From positions 7,761 through 71,760 of the forward strand of contig CAWUIO010000017.1 in the NCBI GenBank assembly GCA_963922455.1: DNA of 64,000 nt, read 5' to 3'. The position numbers were made by a program, and so were the translations under genes. The stretch's first letter is position 1, and the number at the start of each line of letters is the position of its first letter. This DNA comes from CAWUIO01 sp963922455. Lineage in GTDB: Bacteria; Bacteroidota; Bacteroidia; Cytophagales; Microscillaceae. Of the stretch, positions 49,182 to 57,913 are shown one piece after another. A model generated the notes under the pieces. The model had not been told where the DNA came from. It was given only the letters and a program-made list of their open reading frames with translations, and did not search any database.

Positions 49182-52100
49182 TTAACTTTCTACCAATTCA
49201 AGGGCCTCGGCTCTTTTGACCAGTTCTTCCGGATCAATTTTAGGTTTAGAAGAAGCCAAGTAGGTAAATATAGCCGGAATAATGTAGAGCGTGAGGAGTG
49301 AGGCAAACACCAGCCCCCCAATGATGGCGATCCCCATGGATACCCTGCTTTCCGAGCCAGCTCCCAAGGCCAAGGCAATCGGAAGAATTCCGAGAATGGT
49401 AGACAAACTCGTCATCAAAATTGGGCGGAAGCGGGCCCGGGCAGATCCCATAATCGCTTCTTTTAAGGTCTTTCCTTCATTGACCCTCTGAATGGCAAAC
49501 TCTACCAAGAGAATCCCATTTTTAGATACCAAGCCAATTAACATGATGATCCCGATTTGGCTGAAAATGTTAAGGCTCTCACCAAAATACCATAAACTGA
49601 GCAAGGCACCTCCCAAGGCCAGGGGAACCGTAAACATAATGATAAAGGGGGCCCGAAAGCTTTCAAATTGAGCGGAAAGTACTAAGTAGATGAGCAAGAG
49701 AGCAAAGGCAAAGGCGTAGTTCAAACTGGAAGAGCTTTCCGTAAAATCCTTAGCCTGCCCACTCAAAGCGGTCAAAAAAGTGTCGTCTAGCACTTCATCG
49801 GCTACACCTTGCATAGCTTCGATCCCATCGCCAATGGTTTGGCCCGAGGCCAAACCGGCCGAGATCGTGGCCGATAAGTAACGATTGTAACGGTACAACT
49901 GAGGCGGGGTGCTGGTCTCAAGGGTTTGCACTAAATTATCCAACTGGATCATTTCGCCCTGACGGTTACGGACATAGATCGCAGTAAGATCGGTAGGCTG
50001 GTCCCGGTTAGATCTTTCCAGCTGCCCGATCACTTGGTGTTGTTTTCCGTCCTTGATGAAGTAATCAAAGCGCTGTCCGCTGAGGGCAAACTGCAAGGTT
50101 TGGGCAATGTCAATAAGCGGGACATCCAATTTGAGGGCTTTTTCCCGATTTACCTCAATCTGAATTTCAGGCTTGGTAAACTTCAAGTTGGTGCGCACAA
50201 AACTAAACGTAGGATTGGCCCGGGCCTTATCTAAAAACTCCGGAAGAATTTTCTTCAATTTATCCAGGTTTGGGGCCTGGATCACATACTCGATGGGAAG
50301 TCCTTGCCGGCGGCCCCCAATGGACGGGGGCTGCGATACAAAAGCCTGGGCCTCTGTAAATTTTTTCACTTCTTCGGTCATCATATTGGCAATTTCTTGC
50401 TGGCTTCTATCTCGATCTTCTGGGTTTTTGAGGCGTAATCTCAAAAAACCGGAGTTGACCGAAGAGGAGGCTCCGTACCCAGGCGAAGTTACCGTGATGA
50501 TCCCATCATTTTCGGGTACTTCTTTGATTACGAAATCGATGAGGTTGTCCATGTAATTCCCCATGTACTCAAACGTGGCCCCTTCTGGCCCGGTGGCCCG
50601 TACCACAATTTGTGAGCGGTCTTCTAAGGGCGCCAATTCGCTGGGGATACCTTGATACAGTACATACGTGACATAGGCAATCGCCAAAATGAGGACAAAA
50701 GCCAAGGCCCTTACCTTCAAAAAGCTATCCAGGGAGCTGAGGTAAACTTTGGTGAGCCAAACAAAGAAGGGCTCGGTGAGTCGGTAAAACAAGCCTTTTC
50801 TCTCCTTTCTCTTCAAGATTCGAGAAGAAAGCATGGGTGTGAGCGTAAGGGCCACAAAAGAGGAGATGATTACCGCCGTACTAATCACGACCCCAAACTC
50901 AACAAAGAGCCTTCCCGTAATCCCCTTCAAAAAGACAATGGGTAAGAATACCGCCACCAAAGCCACCGTGGTAGCAACTACAGCAAAATAAATTTCGGTA
51001 GATCCCCGGACCCCAGCTTCCAAGGGCTCGGCCCCGCGCTCGATCTTGGCGTAGATGTTTTCCATCAAGACAATGGCATCATCTACTACCAGTCCAATTG
51101 CCAGTACAATACCCAACAAGGTGAGGACATTGATGGAGTAGCCCGCCACATACATGACAAAAAAGGTCCCAATCAAGGAAACCGGAATAGTTAATACAGG
51201 AATAATGGTGGTACGCCAATCTCTCAAGAATAAGAAAATAATCAGGATAACTAGGATAAAAGCCGTGATAATCGTCTGTTGCACCTCGGTAATGGAAGCC
51301 CGGACATAGGTACTCGTATCAAAACCGATCCCCACTTCCACATCTTCGGGGAGGTCTTTTTTAATTCTTTCCAAGCGTTCGTAGACCCGGTCTACAATTT
51401 CAACTTGATTGGCCCCAGGTTGGGGAACAATGGCATTCCCTACGGCAGGGCTTCCATCGCGTTTGAGAACCGTTCGAAGGTTTTCGGGGCCTAGTTCGGC
51501 ATACCCGATATCGCCAAAACGGACAATGTTATCACCATCCTGTTTGATTACCAGGTTATTAAATTCTTCAATCGATGTGATCCTTCCCATGGTCCGGATA
51601 GATAATTCGGTTTGATTCCCTTCAATACGGCCCGAGGGAAGTTCTACATTTTGTCGCGTAAGGGCTTCGCGAACATCCAAAGGCGTAAGACCATAAGCCG
51701 ATAATCGAAGCGGGTTCATCCAGAGCCGCATCGCGTAGCGTTTGGAACCCCAAATATAAATTTGGCTCACCCCATCAATGGTTTGCAATTGCTCCTTGAA
51801 CACGTTTTGGGCAATATCGGTCAGTTCCAAAAGCGAACGCTCGCTACTTTTAATCATAATAAATACAATCGGGCTCGCATCGGCATCCGACTTGCTCACC
51901 GTAGGGGGCTCGGCATCGGGGGGGAGGCGGCGAACAGCCCGGGATACCTTATCCCGAACATCATTGGCGGCGGCTTCCAGGTCAACCCCTAGGTTAAACT
52001 CTACCGTAATGGTGCTTCTACCGTCCCGGCTTACCGAGGAGATCGACCGGATCCCGTCAATACTGTTCACTTCCTCCTCCAAAGGCTCCGTGATTTGAGA

Positions 52101-52283
52101 CTCAATGATGTCGGCATTGGCTCCTACATAGCTGGTAGAAACGTTAATGATGGGATTGTCTACACTGGGATATTCCCGGATTCCGAGAAAGTAAAAACCG
52201 ATCAAACCAAAAATGGTGATCAGAATGGACATAACCAGCGTCAGTACCGGCCGGCTAATACTAATGGTTGAAAGTTGGCTCAT
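49182..52283 (-). CDS. RND-family efflux pump permease (HAE1/AcrB-like)
   Basis: A 1033-residue inner-membrane proton-driven pump with 12 helices and two large periplasmic loops. Helix 4 contains VLAIGLVVDDAIVLMENIY with the Asp pair needed for proton translocation. Other family blocks: SVDNPIINVSTSYVGANAD, FGLIGFYFLGIREYP, GLVSKNGILLVEFA, and SARARFRPILMTSLSTILGILPIAL. It lies 5 bp after the adaptor gene and before tolC, forming a complete tripartite system. Likely substrates are hydrophobic compounds or lipids; specificity cannot be read. Confidence 0.95.
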   Translation of the reverse strand: MSQLSTISISRPVLTLVMSILITIFGLIGFYFLGIREYPSVDNPIINVSTSYVGANADIIESQITEPLEEEVNSIDGIRSISSVSRDGRSTITVEFNLGVDLEAAANDVRDKVSRAVRRLPPDAEPPTVSKSDADASPIVFIMIKSSERSLLELTDIAQNVFKEQLQTIDGVSQIYIWGSKRYAMRLWMNPLRLSAYGLTPLDVREALTRQNVELPSGRIEGNQTELSIRTMGRITSIEEFNNLVIKQDGDNIVRFGDIGYAELGPENLRTVLKRDGSPAVGNAIVPQPGANQVEIVDRVYERLERIKKDLPEDVEVGIGFDTSTYVRASITEVQQTIITAFILVILIIFLFLRDWRTTIIPVLTIPVSLIGTFFVMYVAGYSINVLTLLGIVLAIGLVVDDAIVLMENIYAKIERGAEPLEAGVRGSTEIYFAVVATTVALVAVFLPIVFLKGITGRLFVEFGVVISTAVIISSFVALTLTPMLSSRILKRKERKGLFYRLTEPFFVWLTKVYLSSLDSFLKVRALAFVLILAIAYVTYVLYQGIPSELAPLEDRSQIVVRATGPEGATFEYMGNYMDNLIDFVIKEVPENDGIITVTSPGYGASSSVNSGFLRLRLKNPEDRDRSQQEIANMMTEEVKKFTEAQAFVSQPPSIGGRRQGLPIEYVIQAPNLDKLKKILPEFLDKARANPTFSFVRTNLKFTKPEIQIEVNREKALKLDVPLIDIAQTLQFALSGQRFDYFIKDGKQHQVIGQLERSNRDQPTDLTAIYVRNRQGEMIQLDNLVQTLETSTPPQLYRYNRYLSATISAGLASGQTIGDGIEAMQGVADEVLDDTFLTALSGQAKDFTESSSSLNYAFAFALLLIYLVLSAQFESFRAPFIIMFTVPLALGGALLSLWYFGESLNIFSQIGIIMLIGLVSKNGILLVEFAIQRVNEGKTLKEAIMGSARARFRPILMTSLSTILGILPIALALGAGSESRVSMGIAIIGGLVFASLLTLYIIPAIFTYLASSKPKIDPEELVKRAEALELVES

Positions 52284-52288
52284 GGGCT

Positions 52289-53383
52289 TTAGTTAATTTC
52301 TTGTAATTCGATGTCCATATTCGGTCTAATGTTGAGCAGGTTGGTGGTAATCACCGTATCGCCCAGGGACAGTCCTTCGGTGATTTGGATTTTGTCTTCG
52401 GTTCGCAAGCCGGTTTTGACTTGCTTTGCCTGGGCTTTTCCATTTTGGTATACAAACACCTTTTTTCCTTCCAACTCTTGTATCAAGGCAATACTGGGTA
52501 TCTGGAGGGCATTTTCGTAGGTATCTAATAAAATATTGATGGTCACAAAGGCACCCGGTTTTAAGCGGCCATTGGGGTTTTGGATGCGGGCCCGGGCGGT
52601 AATCGTACGGGTTTCTAAGTCAATTTTGGGCTCAATGGCGTATATTTTTCCTTCGTATTCCTCATCGGCACTGCTATTATTTACCCGAATGGTTTGTCCA
52701 GACCGGAGGGTCGACGTGTATTTTTCGGGTACAGAAAACTCAATCTTCAAAATAGACAGGTTGACTAAACGGACAATCTCCGTTCCGGGGTTGACGTAGC
52801 TTCCGAGGCTTATTTCGCGAAGGCCAGCCACCCCACTAAAAGGGGCAATGATATTGGTTTTGCGTAATTTGGCATTGGCTTCTTTGACCTGGGCCCTAAG
52901 CGAGTTAAGTTCGGCCAAGACGCCTTCGTATTCATCCTGGCTTACCCCTCCTTTTTCCAATAATTTCTTTTGACGAAACTCCCGGTTTTCGTACAATTTT
53001 ACCTGGGCTTCCAGTCTTTCTTTTTGGGCCAACAATTCAGAATCGTTGATTTTGGCTATCAAGGCCCCTTTGCCTACAGCTTGTCCTTCTAAGAAATTTA
53101 TCTGGGTAATCATTCCTCCGATTTCGGAGCTGAGCGCTACTTCTTCATTGGGAAGGACCGTGCCGGTGACTTGTACCCGGTTGATTAAAGCTTCACCTTT
53201 GAGTAAGACAGCTTTGGCCGGAAGGGCATTGGAGGCTGGTTTGGTATCCGTGGAAGGGCTAGCGGCTACATTGGGCTCAGGGCTTTTGGGGGAGAAGTAT
53301 CCCACTTGATACAAAATACCCAAGATAATCAGGCCTCCAATTATGCTCAGCGAAATGACGCGGGTTAAGGTTTTGGATTTCAT
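52289..53383 (-). CDS. RND efflux periplasmic adaptor subunit (membrane-fusion protein)
   Basis: 364 residues. N-terminal anchor helix (VISLSIIGGLIILGILYQVGYF), Pro/Ser-rich linker, then lipoyl/HlyD halves (GGMITQINFLEGQAVGKGALIAKI ... TNIIAPFSGVAGLREISLGSYVNPG) flanking a coiled-coil hairpin (LEAQVKLYENREFRQKKLLEKGG), and a C-terminal beta-barrel domain. Joins the RND pump to TolC. First gene of the operon. The region upstream contains an imperfect dyad (TTCGG/CCGAA, 53460-53477). Confidence 0.94.
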   Translation of the reverse strand: MKSKTLTRVISLSIIGGLIILGILYQVGYFSPKSPEPNVAASPSTDTKPASNALPAKAVLLKGEALINRVQVTGTVLPNEEVALSSEIGGMITQINFLEGQAVGKGALIAKINDSELLAQKERLEAQVKLYENREFRQKKLLEKGGVSQDEYEGVLAELNSLRAQVKEANAKLRKTNIIAPFSGVAGLREISLGSYVNPGTEIVRLVNLSILKIEFSVPEKYTSTLRSGQTIRVNNSSADEEYEGKIYAIEPKIDLETRTITARARIQNPNGRLKPGAFVTINILLDTYENALQIPSIALIQELEGKKVFVYQNGKAQAKQVKTGLRTEDKIQITEGLSLGDTVITTNLLNIRPNMDIELQEIN

Positions 53384-53459
53384 AAGAGTAGCTTAAAAAA
53401 TGGCCCTGTATAACTAGGCACTACTATATAAATAAGATGGCTATATATTGTTCGCTAAG

Positions 53460-53477
53460 TTCGGAAGTTTCCCCGAA
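53460..53477. promoter_or_regulatory. imperfect dyad upstream of the RND operon
   Basis: TTCGGAAGTTTCCCCGAA: 5-bp arms TTCGG/CCGAA, 77 bp before the adaptor start. Possible operator, but no regulator gene is adjacent. Confidence 0.3.
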
Positions 53478-53533
53478 TATCACCTGTTAAAATTTGGTTA
53501 AAAAAAGACAATTGTACTTCTGGAGTAAAATTT

Positions 53534-53661
53534 GGGGCTGCCCCCGGCAAAAAAATATCTGACTTATAGGGAGTTTGGGTGGGCCGGGGTCGGGCTTTCG
53601 CTACTCGCCTGCTCCCCACGGGGCCCCCTCGGGCTCAAACAGGCCGCTCTATCCCTCAGCC
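53534..53661 (+). repeat. dispersed two-hairpin intergenic element, copy 11
   Basis: Alternative stem CCCCCGGC / GCCGGGGT around an AT-rich 34-nt variable segment. Ends ATCCCTCAGCC. It lies between the RND operon promoter and the LRR gene terminator. Confidence 0.92.
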
Positions 53662-53662
53662 A

Positions 53663-53700
53663 AAAAAAAGAAGGCTTCCCCGTAGATAGTGGGAAGCCTT
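53663..53700 (-). terminator. terminator of the LRR gene
   Basis: AAGGCTTCCC / GGGAAGCCTT, 10-bp stem, 10-nt loop; on the minus strand a run of eight T follows the stem after one C. It is 57 bp past the LRR stop at 53758 and adjoins element copy 11. Confidence 0.78.
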
Positions 53701-53757
53701 AAGGTAGAAATTCTTGCTTATGCCCCTTCCAGAGATACGCCTAGAAAACCAGGGAGC

Positions 53758-55011
53758 TTAGCTACATTCGTAATCAATTACCTCCGTCTGAGGAAGTTCC
53801 TGTCGAACCCTCAAAATTTCACTTTGCCGGATAATAGAGCAGCTCACATCCAAAACTTTGAGGTTTTTCAAATCTTTCAAGTTGCTAGGCAAGCGGGTAA
53901 ACTGATTTTGTTTACGATAGCCTCCTCCTTTATACCCTGAGATATTGAGTTCTTCTAATTGTCCTAATTGCGTAATCAAGGAGGGAAGACTGAGTAAACG
54001 GTTGCCCATCAGGTTGAGGCTCCTAAGCTCGAGCAAGTAGCCTACCTCAAAGGGAATGGTTTGTAATTCATTAAAACCAAAAAATGGGTGCCCCCCCAGG
54101 CTTAGCTTTTTTAATTGACGTAGATTGGCAATTTCGGGGGGAATAAACTTAAGGCGATTCCCGTCGGCCGATAAGGCTTGAAGCTGGCGAAGTTGCCCAA
54201 TGGCGTGGGGAAACTCAGAAATTTGATTGTAATTAATAATGAGACTTTCCAACTGAGCTAGCTTGCCTATCTCTTCTGGGAGGTTTCGTAATAAATTTTT
54301 ACTCAAATCTAAATGACGTAAGCGGGGCACATCACTCAAAAATTCAAATACTTCAGCAAAATTAAGATCAGGGTTTTGGGCCAGGCCTAAATACTCCAAA
54401 TTGGGGAGCCTGACCACATCGTAGGGCAGGACAGCAAACTTATTGCCATGATCGGCCCGGTAATCTTCTACCAAGACCTTCCCCAGGATGAGTTCACGTA
54501 AGTTTTTTAAATTATCAAAGTTATACGGAAGATTGCTGAGACGGTTGCCCGATAGGTCTAGGCTTTCTAAGGAAGCCAAATGGGTTATATCGGTAGGTAA
54601 ACGTGAAAGACGATTATGGCTAAGGTCAAGGGCTTTGAGCTGTTTGAGGGCTTTTATTTCGGCGGGAATATTATTTATTTCATTAGCACTCAAGATTAAG
54701 GTTTCCAAGTTAGGAAGATTGGCCAATTTTTGGAGCGCATCCTGAAAATCAAAATTAGGGAGGTTGGCAATACGGAGTACCCGGAGGTTTTGCAATTTTT
54801 CAAAATCCTGGGGCAGCCTTCTGGGGATGTTAAGCTCTTGATCGTCAATTTGTAAGTGACTAACTTTTTCAGGATCAATAAAGGCATCTTTGAGTCGGGA
54901 AAAAGTGGCGGTTTCGCTATAGGAAGGTTGAGATAAAATTTCCTGGGCTAAGGCCGAGGGCCCCGCATAGATGCTCATAAACAGCAAAAATATAGCAATA
55001 GTATAATGCAT
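53758..55011 (-). CDS. exported leucine-rich repeat protein
   Basis: 417 residues: signal peptide (YTIAIFLLFMSIYAGPSALAQ) and about ten to twelve leucine-rich repeats of the LxxLxxLxLSxNxLxxLP type (for example LKALDLSHNRLSRLPTDITHL, LESLDLSGNRLSNLPYNF). It ends with cysteine and Ser. Repeats of this plain type are typical of surface or periplasmic interaction proteins; no enzymatic domain is attached. A TAATTTTG -7-like box lies 20 bp upstream. Ligand and role unknown. Confidence 0.88.
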   Translation of the reverse strand: MHYTIAIFLLFMSIYAGPSALAQEILSQPSYSETATFSRLKDAFIDPEKVSHLQIDDQELNIPRRLPQDFEKLQNLRVLRIANLPNFDFQDALQKLANLPNLETLILSANEINNIPAEIKALKQLKALDLSHNRLSRLPTDITHLASLESLDLSGNRLSNLPYNFDNLKNLRELILGKVLVEDYRADHGNKFAVLPYDVVRLPNLEYLGLAQNPDLNFAEVFEFLSDVPRLRHLDLSKNLLRNLPEEIGKLAQLESLIINYNQISEFPHAIGQLRQLQALSADGNRLKFIPPEIANLRQLKKLSLGGHPFFGFNELQTIPFEVGYLLELRSLNLMGNRLLSLPSLITQLGQLEELNISGYKGGGYRKQNQFTRLPSNLKDLKNLKVLDVSCSIIRQSEILRVRQELPQTEVIDYECS

Positions 55012-55031
55012 AATGTTGAAATTGTTTGTAA

Positions 55032-55039
55032 CAAAATTA
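55032..55039 (-). promoter_or_regulatory. -7 element (TAATTTTG, minus strand) for the LRR gene
   Basis: CAAAATTA on the plus strand; 20 bp upstream of the LRR start at 55011. Matches TAnnTTTG; no TTG box at the expected distance. Confidence 0.45.
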
Positions 55040-55181
55040 CAAATTTTATAGAGGAGATGGAGGAGGGTGCTCCTAATTGCCTAAGACAAATTGCCCGAAA
55101 GGCTCACATCGAGGACTATGTGGATAAATAGATAAAGGAAAGCTGGGTAGTTTAAAAATTTGTAGCTAATATAGCAATTCA

Positions 55182-55222
55182 AAAAAAGATTTCATCCTCC
55201 CATCTTAGGGGCTGATGAAATC
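55182..55222 (-). terminator. orphan minus-strand terminator
   Basis: GATTTCATC (55189-55197) pairs with GATGAAATC (55214-55222); on the minus strand the stem is followed by seven T (55182-55188). No minus-strand gene lies between it and the next gene (55444, plus strand). Confidence 0.6.
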
Positions 55223-55443
55223 CGATGTTACTAATTTACAAAATAGATCATCTTTATATACTTTAAACGGTTCTGAATGGTTGAGTTTCTAGCTAAGAAT
55301 TATCAATATTCTTTAAAATCTTAACCTTTTGAACCGATTTTTATATTCTTATCATTCATGTATGTTTGAGATAAACATCTCAATACGATCCTTGAATAAA
55401 GAGATGATACCTCTACACCCTGATGAAATAACACGTTTTCCCC
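55223..55443. other. AT-rich intergenic stretch upstream of the lipoprotein gene
   Basis: No recognisable gene. With 55012-55181 it forms a roughly 430-bp gap between divergent genes, and the orphan terminator at 55182-55222 lies inside it. Any transcript ending at that terminator would have to start here. Confidence 0.4.
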
Positions 55444-56106
55444 TTGAGTAAGTTCTCAAAAATCCTGAATTGTAGTTTAGAATACGCCTCGATACGTACT
55501 TTGTTACTGAGTTTGCGGGATTATTTGCCATATTTTAACCGCTTGCCCCTCAAATCGAGTACCCGTAGGCGAGTGTGGTGGAGTGCATTTATTTTTATGG
55601 GTTTGGCATTTTCTTGTACATCCTCAAAAAGCCCCTCACTAGATTGGGGACAATCATTTTTTTCTTTCCAGGAGTCGGACGAATTGTTTTTTAAGAATGT
55701 TCGCCAAATACATTACCGCATCACTACAGATGCCAAAGAAGGTTATACCATCTACACGCACAACTACTGGCAAAAATCTCAACGAGAGACCTACCCACGC
55801 GTGGAATTATTTTGTGATTGGCGGGAAAACCGAGCAAAGCTCAGAATCTTATGGCAAAATAGCCCGCAATCCGTCCTGAACGATCCCGGTATATTTGATA
55901 AAGAAGAAGCGCTTTTAGTGGATGCTACGGGAAAGGGATCGGCAGAAATTGCTTATGAGATTTTTCAGGCCAGTAAAAAAGGGAAAGAAGCCCTCTTGAT
56001 AAAAGACAAGGCTGGTAACTTCCAAAAACTATGGCAAGACAAGGCCCACCAAGCTGCGGCAAAGGCCTGTATGTACGACTTTATTAAACTGATAGGACAG
56101 TACTGA
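55444..56106 (+). CDS. putative lipoprotein of unknown function
   Basis: The open frame gives 220 residues from a TTG at 55444. A lipoprotein signal is visible internally: RRRVWWSAFIFMGLAFSC followed by TSSKS, with a basic n-region and Cys58 as the probable lipidated residue. The true start is therefore probably an alternative codon nearer 55537, since the first in-frame ATG (55597) lies inside the hydrophobic core. The mature 160 residues contain an RITTDAKEGYTIYTHNYWQ segment and no recognised domain. Placement of the start is uncertain. Confidence 0.55.
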   Translation: MSKFSKILNCSLEYASIRTLLLSLRDYLPYFNRLPLKSSTRRRVWWSAFIFMGLAFSCTSSKSPSLDWGQSFFSFQESDELFFKNVRQIHYRITTDAKEGYTIYTHNYWQKSQRETYPRVELFCDWRENRAKLRILWQNSPQSVLNDPGIFDKEEALLVDATGKGSAEIAYEIFQASKKGKEALLIKDKAGNFQKLWQDKAHQAAAKACMYDFIKLIGQY

Positions 56107-56154
56107 TTTTTACTGGCCCAACTCGTTTTTTTTCTACAATCCAGCACAAATATC

Positions 56155-56281
56155 GGCTTAGGGATGGAACGGCCTGTTTGAGCCCGCCGCTGGATTGCGC
56201 GTGGGCCGGCGAGTAGTGACAGCCCGCCCCGCGGCAGGAATTTACCTGAGGGCTTCCCTTGATCAATCGCGGGGAAGCCCC
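56155..56281 (-). repeat. dispersed two-hairpin intergenic element, copy 12
   Basis: Reverse orientation. Stem CCCCGCG / CGCGGGG, a third sequence version of the same pairing. The variable segment contains its own CAGG/CCTG and AGGG/CCCT mini-hairpins. It starts 20 nt after the cryptochrome stop and lies between two convergent genes. Confidence 0.92.
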
Positions 56282-56301
56282 TTATTTTTTAAGAAGTAGT
56301 A

Positions 56302-57741
56302 TCAGGAAGCCATCCACTTTTCTGGTTTGACCATAGGAAATGGATAGTCGGCCCCTAAGATCATTTCCCAACGTTCTTGCTCAGTACGCCCCAATTGACT
56401 GGGTATATGGACTTGGTTTGCTGGAAGCTTGCGTAATTCAGGCAACCAAAACTTCACATAGGCCCCCTTAGGATCATAGCGCTTCGCCTGACTCAATATA
56501 TTGAAATAACGGTTTTCCCGAGGGTCATTGCCCACTCCGGCAACGTAGTTCCAATTGCCCCAATTGCTGCATACATCGTAATCCATAAGCTTAGATTCAA
56601 AATACATAGCCCCCCAAGTCCAATTCACTTTCAAATCTTTGACGAGGAAGCTGGCTACATTTTGGCGTCCTCGGTTGGACATAAAGCCCGTGTATTTTAA
56701 TTCCCGCATATTCGCATCAATAAAGGGAACCCCGGTGAGGCCATCCATCCATTTTTGGAATAAATCGGGTTTATCGTAGAGTCTATGGGGCGTTTTATTT
56801 TGTATCCCTCCCTTCTTGAAAAGGCGGGTGCCATACTTTTTGGCAACAAAGCGGAAATAATCCCGCCAGATGAGTTCAAAAATCAACCAGTAGGTCGATT
56901 GGTTTTTGGTCACGTTTGTTTCAAACTCTTTGACCTGATAGTAGATTTCTTTGGGAGAGATACACCCGTGGGCTAGCCAAGGCGAAAACTTAGAAGAATA
57001 ATCGGCTCCCAGCAGCCCATTGCGGGTTTCTTTGTATGTGGCAAGGCATTCCTTGTCCCAGATGTAGTCTTCTAGTCTTTGCCAGGCGGCTGAGGCTCCC
57101 CCATAAAAAGGCAAAACCGAACGCTCGTCCCGGTTGGGTGGGGCCAATCCTAAATCTGTCAAGCTAGGCAAATCACCTGGGTTCTCAAAGCGGAGCGGCT
57201 TTTGGATCGTAGGCTTGGGAAAAAGCCCTCGAATATTAACGCCTCTTTCCACTTCTTTACGAAACCGGGTAAAAATATCGGGGAGGTTATTCATCGGGAA
57301 AGGGAGGTCTTCCAGATGATATAGGGTGGAAGTCCAAAAAAATTCCAACTCTACTTTTTGCTTCAAGAGTCTTTCTTCTAAGGCATTTTCTAAGCGGAGT
57401 TCTTCGTCGGTTACTTCCTGGCTCGCAAAAACGGCACTGGCTTGAAACTCTTCGGCTAATTTAGGTATTATATCTTCGGGGTGGCCCACCCGAATGAGCA
57501 AATCACTGCCCATATCTTTCAGCTGGTCGCGGAGGTTCTGGATTGATTGTAAAAGAAATTGCGCCCGAAAATGATCCGTTTTGGGAAAACCCAAAACGGT
57601 TTCCTCAAAATGGCGGGGGTCAAAACAATAAACAGGTATAATGCTGGCCGAACGGCGACAAGCCCGGTAAAAAGGTTCTTGATCTTGAAGGCGCAAATCA
57701 TTACGAAACCAAATCAGGGTAGGAGCAAGGGATGAAGCCAT
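56302..57741 (-). CDS. cryptochrome DASH
   Basis: Flavoprotein of the photolyase/cryptochrome family, 479 residues. The N-terminal photolyase alpha/beta domain begins TLIWFRNDLRLQDQEPFYRA. The FAD-binding half has GADYSSKFSPWLAHGCISPKEIYYQ, ELIWRDYFRF, GLTGVPFIDANMRELKYTGFMSNRGRQNVASFLVKDL and WNYVAGVGNDPRENRYFN. These last blocks are typical of the DASH clade. Cry-DASH proteins repair cyclobutane dimers in single-stranded or looped DNA and may signal blue light. A CTTTCG/CGAAAG dyad lies 29-47 bp upstream of its start. No other photolyase is in the window. Confidence 0.93.
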   Translation of the reverse strand: MASSLAPTLIWFRNDLRLQDQEPFYRACRRSASIIPVYCFDPRHFEETVLGFPKTDHFRAQFLLQSIQNLRDQLKDMGSDLLIRVGHPEDIIPKLAEEFQASAVFASQEVTDEELRLENALEERLLKQKVELEFFWTSTLYHLEDLPFPMNNLPDIFTRFRKEVERGVNIRGLFPKPTIQKPLRFENPGDLPSLTDLGLAPPNRDERSVLPFYGGASAAWQRLEDYIWDKECLATYKETRNGLLGADYSSKFSPWLAHGCISPKEIYYQVKEFETNVTKNQSTYWLIFELIWRDYFRFVAKKYGTRLFKKGGIQNKTPHRLYDKPDLFQKWMDGLTGVPFIDANMRELKYTGFMSNRGRQNVASFLVKDLKVNWTWGAMYFESKLMDYDVCSNWGNWNYVAGVGNDPRENRYFNILSQAKRYDPKGAYVKFWLPELRKLPANQVHIPSQLGRTEQERWEMILGADYPFPMVKPEKWMAS

Positions 57742-57883
57742 AAATTACGTGTAATTTTTGACTATTAACCTTTCGTGATAACCGAAAGTTTTGAAAATTC
57801 CATAAGTTTATGGTCAAAGCTTAGGATAGCAGATTTTTGAAATTGTTTTAATTTTAGCATATTAATTGTTTTATATGCTATTA

Positions 57884-57891
57884 TATATTTG
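57884..57891 (+). promoter_or_regulatory. -7 element (TATATTTG) for the GAF/PAS sensor gene
   Basis: Exact TAnnTTTG, 22 bp before the ATG at 57914. A TTG at 57866-57868 is 15 bp upstream, slightly short. Confidence 0.5.
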
Positions 57892-57913
57892 GCGCTTATT
57901 CTAGCTTATCTTT

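Noticed and set aside
55057..55131. 24-codon frame (starts MEEGAPNCLRQ) upstream of the LRR gene
   Set aside because: It has a GAGGAG run before its ATG but lies in the divergent promoter region, is very short, and resembles no known peptide.
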